The notes under the pieces are model-generated. The model was not told the origin of the DNA. It saw only the letters and a list, made by a program, of their open reading frames with translations, and did no database searches. A DNA stretch of 47,141 nucleotides from contig NZ_BAFV01000021.1 of the NCBI RefSeq assembly GCF_000308515.1, positions 1 through 47,141 on the forward strand, in the 5' to 3' direction. Made by a program: the position numbers and the translations under genes. The DNA comes from Nocardia carnea NBRC 14403 (lineage in GTDB: Bacteria; Actinomycetota; Actinomycetes; Mycobacteriales; Mycobacteriaceae). Each line of letters begins with the position of its first letter. The first letter of the stretch is position 1. This document shows positions 42,502 through 47,141 of the stretch, piece after piece.

Positions 42502-43536
42502 TCAGCTCACCGGCCGGCCGAGGATCTCGGTGACCTCCGGCTCGGAGCGTCCGTCGCCCGAAGTGCGCCGGTAGCGGTCCCACCAGCTTTCGATCAGGCT
42601 CAGACCGGCATCGAATTCGGGGTCGGGTACCGGGCCTCGGGACCGGGGCCCGAACAGTGGCATCCAGGGCTTTCCGGAGGTCTTCACCTCCACCCGCCAG
42701 AACAGGCCGCGCTTGATCTTGCGGATCGATTCGATGGTGTGCCACGGGTATTCGGTGGTGATGATCGCCTGTGTCGTGACACCGTGCGGCGTCATCCTGG
42801 TCCGGCCGTGGCGCCCGGCATAGCGGATCCCCGCGCCGCCGCAGAGCGTCGCCAGCCCCAGCAGTCCCAGCAAAACGGTTTGCACTGTCGGCCACAGCGG
42901 GAACGAGGCCGGTGGTATCAGCGACAGCGCCAGGCTCGTGGAGGTGAGCAGTAGCAGAAGACCGCCCATGATCAGGAAGAACCAGGAGTAGAGGGCAAAG
43001 AACGCGGTCCGGAAGAAGAACACGTGTTCGTATCCGTCACCGGGCGCGGTCATATGGGCGGCCGGGCGGGATGCGGCCGGAAGGGGGCTAGCCTCCGGGC
43101 TGTCGTACCATGCGCGTAGTCGGTGGAGCGCGGCGCAGAACGTGCCGTCCGCGAGCTTGTCGACCAGCGCGTTGTCGTAGAAACGCTCGCTACGCACTGC
43201 GAAGGTCAGCAGCCGCGCGACGTCCGCGACCGCGGCGGTTTCGAGTCCGGTACCGCCCGGATAGGCGTTGCCGCCTTCCCATTCGCGCCAGTCGAACACC
43301 ACGATGACATCTGCCGCGTACAGCGCCGTGCACACTCGTACCAGGGCCGGGCTGTGTTGCGGATAAGGAAATCCGAGGGACCCGTCGGGCCGGCGATCGG
43401 GAACGACGAGCCTGGCATGCACGGTATCCGTATCCGCCAGCAGGTCGTCGATCGCCGTGACCAGTTCGCGCCGCGCCGCCGGTGCCGCGGCCCGCAACGC
43501 CGCGACGATCTCGAAATCGCTCGGACCCCCCACCAT
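42502..43536 (-). CDS. DUF6508-like domain fused to membrane spans and a PH-like domain
   Basis: A 344-aa protein in three parts. Residues ~65-147 (FDWREWEGGNAYPGG ... ARLLTFAVRSERFYDNALVDKLADGTFCAALHRLRAWYD) resemble DUF6508. Two membrane spans follow (about 178-207 and 216-236). The C-terminal ~100 residues (from RTRMTPHGVTTQAIITTEYPWHTIESIRKIKRG) look like a bacterial PH domain facing the cytoplasm. ATG 43536 is the likely start, with a weak ribosome site. The function is unknown; both domain assignments are by eye. Confidence 0.5.
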   Translation of the reverse strand: MVGGPSDFEIVAALRAAAPAARRELVTAIDDLLADTDTVHARLVVPDRRPDGSLGFPYPQHSPALVRVCTALYAADVIVVFDWREWEGGNAYPGGTGLETAAVADVARLLTFAVRSERFYDNALVDKLADGTFCAALHRLRAWYDSPEASPLPAASRPAAHMTAPGDGYEHVFFFRTAFFALYSWFFLIMGGLLLLLTSTSLALSLIPPASFPLWPTVQTVLLGLLGLATLCGGAGIRYAGRHGRTRMTPHGVTTQAIITTEYPWHTIESIRKIKRGLFWRVEVKTSGKPWMPLFGPRSRGPVPDPEFDAGLSLIESWWDRYRRTSGDGRSEPEVTEILGRPVS

Positions 43537-43599
43537 GATGCAGAGCTTACCCGGGACCCGGTCTGCCGGAACCGGCATCGGCGGCTCCGGCAGCGGAGG

Positions 43600-44418
43600 T
43601 CACTTCCGGGCGACAGGTTCCTGGAGTTCGGTCACCCACTTGCTGGTGTCCACATCCCAGACCAAGGTGACCTCGCGGCTGGGTCCCGCTGTGCGGTAGC
43701 CGTTGTCCTCGATCCATTGCACCAGGTCCTGGTGTGGTTCGAGGACGCCGTTCATATCGCCGCGGTAGATCTGCGTTGCGGCCAGCGGCATCTCCGGGAG
43801 ATCGACGACGGTGAAATCGCCCGATTCGCCGAGGTCGATGCGCACCGGCATACCCGCGTGCGCCAGCACCGAGCCGTCGGGCCGGTGGTCGTAGTAGCAA
43901 ACGGCGGGCCCGGTGAACTCGATATCCTCCCGCTCCAGCGCGGTACACAGTTCCGTGAGCAGCCGTTCCACGGCCGGCCCGATCTTCTCCGGCGTGAAAT
44001 CGGCGACCACGGTGCTGCGTTCGGCGATCCGGACGGCCGGAACGGTTTTCACCACGATCTCGTCGGTAGGCATCGTGCCCTCCCTTTCGATTACCCGGAG
44101 TCTCGCCTCGACCCGGACGAGCCGCTCCTGGTCCGCGGCTATGCGCTGTTCGAGATCCGCGCGGCGCAGGGTCAGCATGCCGCGCATCTCGGCGCCGGTC
44201 ACCGCGTCGTCCAGCATCCGGCCCACCTGGTCCAGCGTGAACCCGAGCTCTTTGAGCGCGATGATCCGGTTCAGCCGCGCCAGTTGACCGACCTCGTAGA
44301 AGCGGTATCCGCTGACCGGATCGACCCGGTCGGGCACCAGCAGCCCGATCAGGTCGTAGTGGCGCAGCATCCGTACCGACACCCGTCCGTGCCTGGCGAA
44401 ATCTCCGATACTCAACAT
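43600..44418 (-). CDS. MerR-family regulator with GyrI-like effector domain
   Basis: A 272-aa one-component regulator. The N-terminal MerR winged helix (1-70: LSIGDFARHGRVSVRMLRHYDLIGLLVPDRVDPVSGYRFY) precedes a coiled dimer helix (about 78-112) and an AraC-type/GyrI-like ligand domain (about 120-270), as in BltR/TipAL/Mta-type drug sensors. ATG 44418 lies just after the -10 box of a MerR-type promoter, so it is autoregulated and near-leaderless. The frame is open upstream without a start signal. The ligand is unknown. Confidence 0.92.
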   Translation of the reverse strand: MLSIGDFARHGRVSVRMLRHYDLIGLLVPDRVDPVSGYRFYEVGQLARLNRIIALKELGFTLDQVGRMLDDAVTGAEMRGMLTLRRADLEQRIAADQERLVRVEARLRVIEREGTMPTDEIVVKTVPAVRIAERSTVVADFTPEKIGPAVERLLTELCTALEREDIEFTGPAVCYYDHRPDGSVLAHAGMPVRIDLGESGDFTVVDLPEMPLAATQIYRGDMNGVLEPHQDLVQWIEDNGYRTAGPSREVTLVWDVDTSKWVTELQEPVARK

Positions 44419-44428
44419 GACGCCACCT

Positions 44429-44459
44429 GTTCTACGGTCTGACATTGTGTCAGGGTCAA
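44429..44459 (-). promoter_or_regulatory. Self-contained MerR promoter with 19-bp spacer and dyad
   Basis: On the minus strand TTGACC (44459-44454), a 19-base spacer and TAGAAC (44434-44429) precede the merR gene. The spacer holds the perfect dyad CTGACA-CAA-TGTCAG (44453-44439). A spacer of 19 with a centred dyad is the defining architecture of MerR-activated promoters. Confidence 0.85.
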
Positions 44460-44738
44460 ACGGTCGTTCGGCGGCTCGAGATGCCGGTCGTGACGCAGGT
44501 GCACCGCGGTCACGCTCACCCATCCAGGGAATCCGATAACGATTCGGGCGACAACGCCGACCCGATGTGCCCGGTAGCGCAGGGAATTCGGCGCCGTTCA
44601 CGATTGCCGCAATGGCGGAACTCGGTATTGCCACCCTTCTGAACAGCGCGAACGGTATCCGGGCCCGGTGGCTCGACGGTTGCCGGTTCCGGGTCCGCGC
44701 TGCCCGGCACCCGGAACCTGCCTGGCAGACTTGTCGAT
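44460..44738 (+). promoter_or_regulatory. merR-ydcF gap with leaderless box
   Basis: About 280 bases. CAGACT at 44726-44731 ends seven bases before GTG 44739 and is a likely -10 box for the YdcF gene. Several short open frames here lack start signals and family features. Nothing else is recognised. Confidence 0.4.
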
Positions 44739-45437
44739 GTGACTTGGGCTCCCGCGCGTACACGACCGGACTCGCGTACCGATTCCCGCGCACCGCGCGG
44801 GATCGGTGCCGCGATTCTGCGCTGGGCAGGCCGTCTGATCAGCGGCGCAGTGGTGCTGGGGTTGGTGCTGCTACTCGGGACCGCGGTGCGGGTGTGGCAG
44901 GTCGCGCGGATCGAGGACTACACCCCCGCGGACGCCATCGTGGTGCTCGGCGCCGCCCAGTACTCGGGTACCCCGTCGTCGGTGTTCGAGGCCCGGCTGT
45001 ATCAGGCCGAGCAACTGTACGAGCAGGGTGTTTCGGACCTGGTGATCACGGTCGGCGGGAAACAGGAAGGCGACCTCTACACCGAGGCGGCGTCCGGGAA
45101 GATGTATCTCACGGATGCCGGTATCCCCGCGGACGCGGTGCTGGCCGTGGAGACCGGATCCGACACCCTGCGCAGTGTCGAGGCCGTCGCGGGGGCGATG
45201 AAGGAGCGCGGGCTCGAATCCGCGGTTCTGGTGAGTGACCCCTGGCATTCCCTGCGAACCCGCACCATGGCCCGCGATGCCGGCCTCGACGCGTGGACCG
45301 CGCCGACCCGCACCGGTCCCGCCGTGTACACCCGCGAATCGCAGGCGCACGGGATCGCCCGGGAGACGGCGGCCCTGCTCTGGTATCAGCTCACTCATTT
45401 CTCGGCCGACGATTTCAGCTATACCGCCGGTCGATAA
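44739..45437 (+). CDS. YdcF/DUF218 membrane-anchored protein
   Basis: A 232-aa protein with a basic N terminus, one membrane span (about 33-54) and an outside or cytoplasmic DUF218/YdcF alpha/beta domain. [24 protein letters not shown] and [20 protein letters not shown] are typical conserved strings. YdcF proteins bind nucleotide-sugar or SAM-like ligands and have been linked to envelope and vancomycin phenotypes in other bacteria; no activity is assigned here. GTG 44739 follows a -10 box. dgt follows after 64 bases. Confidence 0.8.
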   Translation: MTWAPARTRPDSRTDSRAPRGIGAAILRWAGRLISGAVVLGLVLLLGTAVRVWQVARIEDYTPADAIVVLGAAQYSGTPSSVFEARLYQAEQLYEQGVSDLVITVGGKQEGDLYTEAASGKMYLTDAGIPADAVLAVETGSDTLRSVEAVAGAMKERGLESAVLVSDPWHSLRTRTMARDAGLDAWTAPTRTGPAVYTRESQAHGIARETAALLWYQLTHFSADDFSYTAGR

Positions 45438-45488
45438 CGCTTCACCTGCCGGTGTCGCCGGACACTCCGGAACGTCACCCCCGGGTGG

Positions 45489-45494
45489 CAGACT
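45489..45494 (+). promoter_or_regulatory. -10 box for leaderless dgt
   Basis: CAGACT ends seven bases before ATG 45502; no Shine-Dalgarno sequence is seen at this start. The same box and spacing occur before the YdcF gene. Confidence 0.4.
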
Positions 45495-45501
45495 TGGTGC
45501 G

Positions 45502-46752
45502 ATGACCTATACCGAGCACGACCGGGAACGCCTGGTCACCGAGGCTCCCAAAACGGCCGGCCTGGTCGACGCGGGCGCCGGTGAGGCCGGCAACGGGCAC
45601 CGTAGCGAATTCGCGCGCGACCGTGCCCGGGTACTGCATTCGGCCGCGCTGCGCCGACTGGCGGATAAAACGCAGGTCATGGGTCCCCGCGAGGGTGACA
45701 CTCCGCGTACCCGGCTCACCCATTCGCTGGAGGTCGCCCAGATCGGCCGCGGTATCGCCGACGGTCTCGGTTGCGATCCCGACCTGGCCGAACTCGCGGG
45801 CCTGGCGCACGATATCGGCCACCCGCCCTACGGGCACAACGGGGAGAAGGCCCTGGACATCTTCGCCGCCGAGCACGGCGGGTTCGAGGGCAACGCCCAG
45901 AACCTGCGCATCCTGACCAGGCTCGAACCGAAAGTTCTCGATTCCTACGGTCACAGCGCCGGGCTCAACCTCACCCGCGCTGCCCTCGACGCCTGCATCA
46001 AATACCCGTGGCAGCGCACCGAACCGGGCGGCAAATTCGGCGCCTACGAGGTGGATACCGACAGGCTGGCGTGGGTGCGCAAGGACGCCCCGGAACGCCG
46101 GCCCGCGCTGGAATGCCAGGTGATGGACTGGTCCGACGATGTCGCCTACTCCGTGCACGATGTGGAGGACGGGATCATCGCGGGCCGGATCGATCTGCGC
46201 GCGCTGGCCGACCCGGTGGAGCGGCTGGCGCTGGCCGAACTGGGGCATGTGCAGCACCGCGCACTGTCGGTCGACGATCTGGTGGCCGCGGCGCAGCGGC
46301 TGTCGGAACTGCCGGTGGTCGCCGATGTGTTCCATTACAACGGCACACTGCGCAGTTCGGTCGCGTTGAAGCGGCTCACCAGCGAACTCGTGGGCCGGTT
46401 CGCGAACGCGGCGGTGGTCACCACCAAGGAGGCGGCGTCCGGCCCGCCGGCCCGCTACTCCGCCGATCTGCTGGTGCCGCCCGTCGCCGCGGCCGAAGTC
46501 GCGATGCTGAAGACTGTCGCCTTACGCTATGTCATGTCCGATCCCGACCACAAACTCCGGCAGGCCGCCCAGCGGGACCGGCTGATCGCCGTGGCAGAAC
46601 ATCTGCTGGCCACCGGACCGGCCGCGCTCGACCCCCTCCTGCAACCGTGGTGGGACGCCGCCGCCGACGACACCGCCCGGGTGCGGGTGATCGCCGACCA
46701 GATCGCCTCCTACACCGAGAGCCGGCTCGAACGCGTCGCCGCGCAGCTGTGA
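45502..46752 (+). CDS. dgt: Deoxyguanosinetriphosphate triphosphohydrolase-like protein
   Basis: A dNTPase of the HD superfamily releasing triphosphate from dGTP or other dNTPs. The HD metal motif lies in [16 protein letters not shown] (about H103/D104), preceded by [18 protein letters not shown] with the first His, and followed by [15 protein letters not shown] with the last Asp. The 416 aa match the type-2 dGTPase-like family. ATG 45502 is used instead of the longer frame from 45235, which lies inside ydcF. dnaG follows, as in M. tuberculosis (Rv2344c-Rv2343c). Confidence 0.93.
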   Translation: MTYTEHDRERLVTEAPKTAGLVDAGAGEAGNGHRSEFARDRARVLHSAALRRLADKTQVMGPREGDTPRTRLTHSLEVAQIGRGIADGLGCDPDLAELAGLAHDIGHPPYGHNGEKALDIFAAEHGGFEGNAQNLRILTRLEPKVLDSYGHSAGLNLTRAALDACIKYPWQRTEPGGKFGAYEVDTDRLAWVRKDAPERRPALECQVMDWSDDVAYSVHDVEDGIIAGRIDLRALADPVERLALAELGHVQHRALSVDDLVAAAQRLSELPVVADVFHYNGTLRSSVALKRLTSELVGRFANAAVVTTKEAASGPPARYSADLLVPPVAAAEVAMLKTVALRYVMSDPDHKLRQAAQRDRLIAVAEHLLATGPAALDPLLQPWWDAAADDTARVRVIADQIASYTESRLERVAAQL

Positions 46753-46877
46753 ACCACCGGTGAGTTCGCGCACTGGGTGCTCGGGGTCCCGGACTGTGCC
46801 TGCAGGCACCAGGCGCGCAGCGGGGCGAAGCCCCTCCTCAGACCGCGCACGGCCGGAGCGGAGGCGGAGGTATCGCC

Positions 46878-46883
46878 TAGACT
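46878..46883 (+). promoter_or_regulatory. -10 box for leaderless dnaG
   Basis: TAGACT ends seven bases before the GTG at 46891. The 138 bases between dgt and dnaG otherwise show no gene. Confidence 0.45.
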
Positions 46884-46890
46884 CGTCCAA

Positions 46891-47141
46891 GTGACCGGAC
46901 GAATATCAGCTCGCGATATCACCGCCATTCGGGAGCGCGTCCGGATCGAAGATGTGGTCGGCGAATATGTGGCCCTCAAACGCGGCGGCGCCGATTCGAT
47001 GAAGGGCCTGTGCCCGTTCCACGACGAGAAATCGCCGTCCTTCCACGTCCGCCCCAACCACGGCCTGTTCCACTGTTTCGGGTGCAACGAAGGCGGTGAT
47101 GTGTACGCCTTCATCCAGAAGATCGAGCACATCGGTTTCGT
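46891..47141 (+). CDS. dnaG: DNA primase DnaG, N-terminal part (cut by window end)
   Basis: DnaG makes RNA primers at the replication fork. The visible 83 residues are the CHC2 zinc-binding domain: ISARDITAIRERVRIEDVVGEYV, then CPFHDEKSPSF and HCFGCNEGGDVYAF, giving the Cys-His-Cys-Cys set. The gene continues past the right edge. It starts at a GTG seven bases after TAGACT, a probable leaderless start. The order dgt-dnaG matches mycobacteria. Confidence 0.93.
   Translation, partial: MTGRISARDITAIRERVRIEDVVGEYVALKRGGADSMKGLCPFHDEKSPSFHVRPNHGLFHCFGCNEGGDVYAFIQKIEHIGF

Noticed and set aside
1..47141. tRNA, rRNA, insertion sequence or prophage genes
   Set aside because: No cloverleaf-like segments, transposase motifs or inverted-repeat-bounded elements were recognised in the gaps; absence was judged by eye only.

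Overview
The window is high-GC actinobacterial DNA, most likely from Nocardia or a close mycolic-acid-containing relative. The clues are very high third-position GC, many GTG starts, a type VII secretion substrate cluster, a cutinase, and a housekeeping gene order that matches M. tuberculosis from about Rv2400c (subI) to Rv2343c (dnaG). That backbone includes cysTWA, nirA/cysH/che, hemW, hrcA-dnaJ2-rsmE-phoH-ybeY-CBS protein-cdd-like-era, recO-uppS, smtB-zur-glyS, and dgt-dnaG. The genus is inferred from gene content only, without a search.

Layout. 1-4026: the end of an unknown gene, a 25-residue membrane ORF and the sulfate ABC importer (subI-cysT-cysW-cysA). 4409-7155: an AurF-like diiron oxygenase and the ferredoxin/ferredoxin-NADP reductase fusion FprB, closed by a strong terminator. 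7156-9701: a structured, AT-richer leader and an Hsp70-like membrane-anchored protein with Gly/Ser/Trp repeats. 9901-16493: a HAD phosphatase facing the leftward sulfate-reduction operon cysI-cysH-cysD-cysN-cbiX, which is preceded by a Cys-rich leader peptide. 16636-18331: an SnoaL-like gene behind a SoxR-like box, then hemW. 18390-20344: a leftward type VII secretion trio. 20538-28170: the heat-shock, rRNA-maturation and GTPase block. 28395-33860: a conservon (cvnA-B-C-D) with two P450 genes, the first lacking the ExxR arginine. 34058-36251: recO, uppS and a YbjN-like gene. 36233-37950: a TetR gene and a divergent membrane protein. 38071-40469: zur and smtB (leftward) and glyS. 40560-46752: a metallo-hydrolase, cutinase, DUF6508/PH-like membrane protein, MerR regulator, YdcF protein and dgt. 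46891-end: the start of dnaG.

Function. Two blocks work together: sulfate is imported by SubI-CysTWA, activated by CysDN, reduced as APS by CysH and then to sulfide by the siroheme enzyme CysI, with CbiX inserting iron into sirohydrochlorin. There is no CysC domain, and CysH carries the Fe-S cysteines of APS reductases, so the direct APS route is implied. FprB lies between the two blocks and could supply reduced ferredoxin. Several regulatory sites can be read directly: a cysteine attenuator peptide, a SoxR-like box, a 19-bp-spacer MerR promoter, a palindrome covering the smtB-zur promoter, and a TetR palindrome. Many genes have a TANNNT -10 box 5-7 bases before the start codon, indicating leaderless mRNAs.

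No rRNA, tRNA, CRISPR array, insertion sequence or prophage was recognised.
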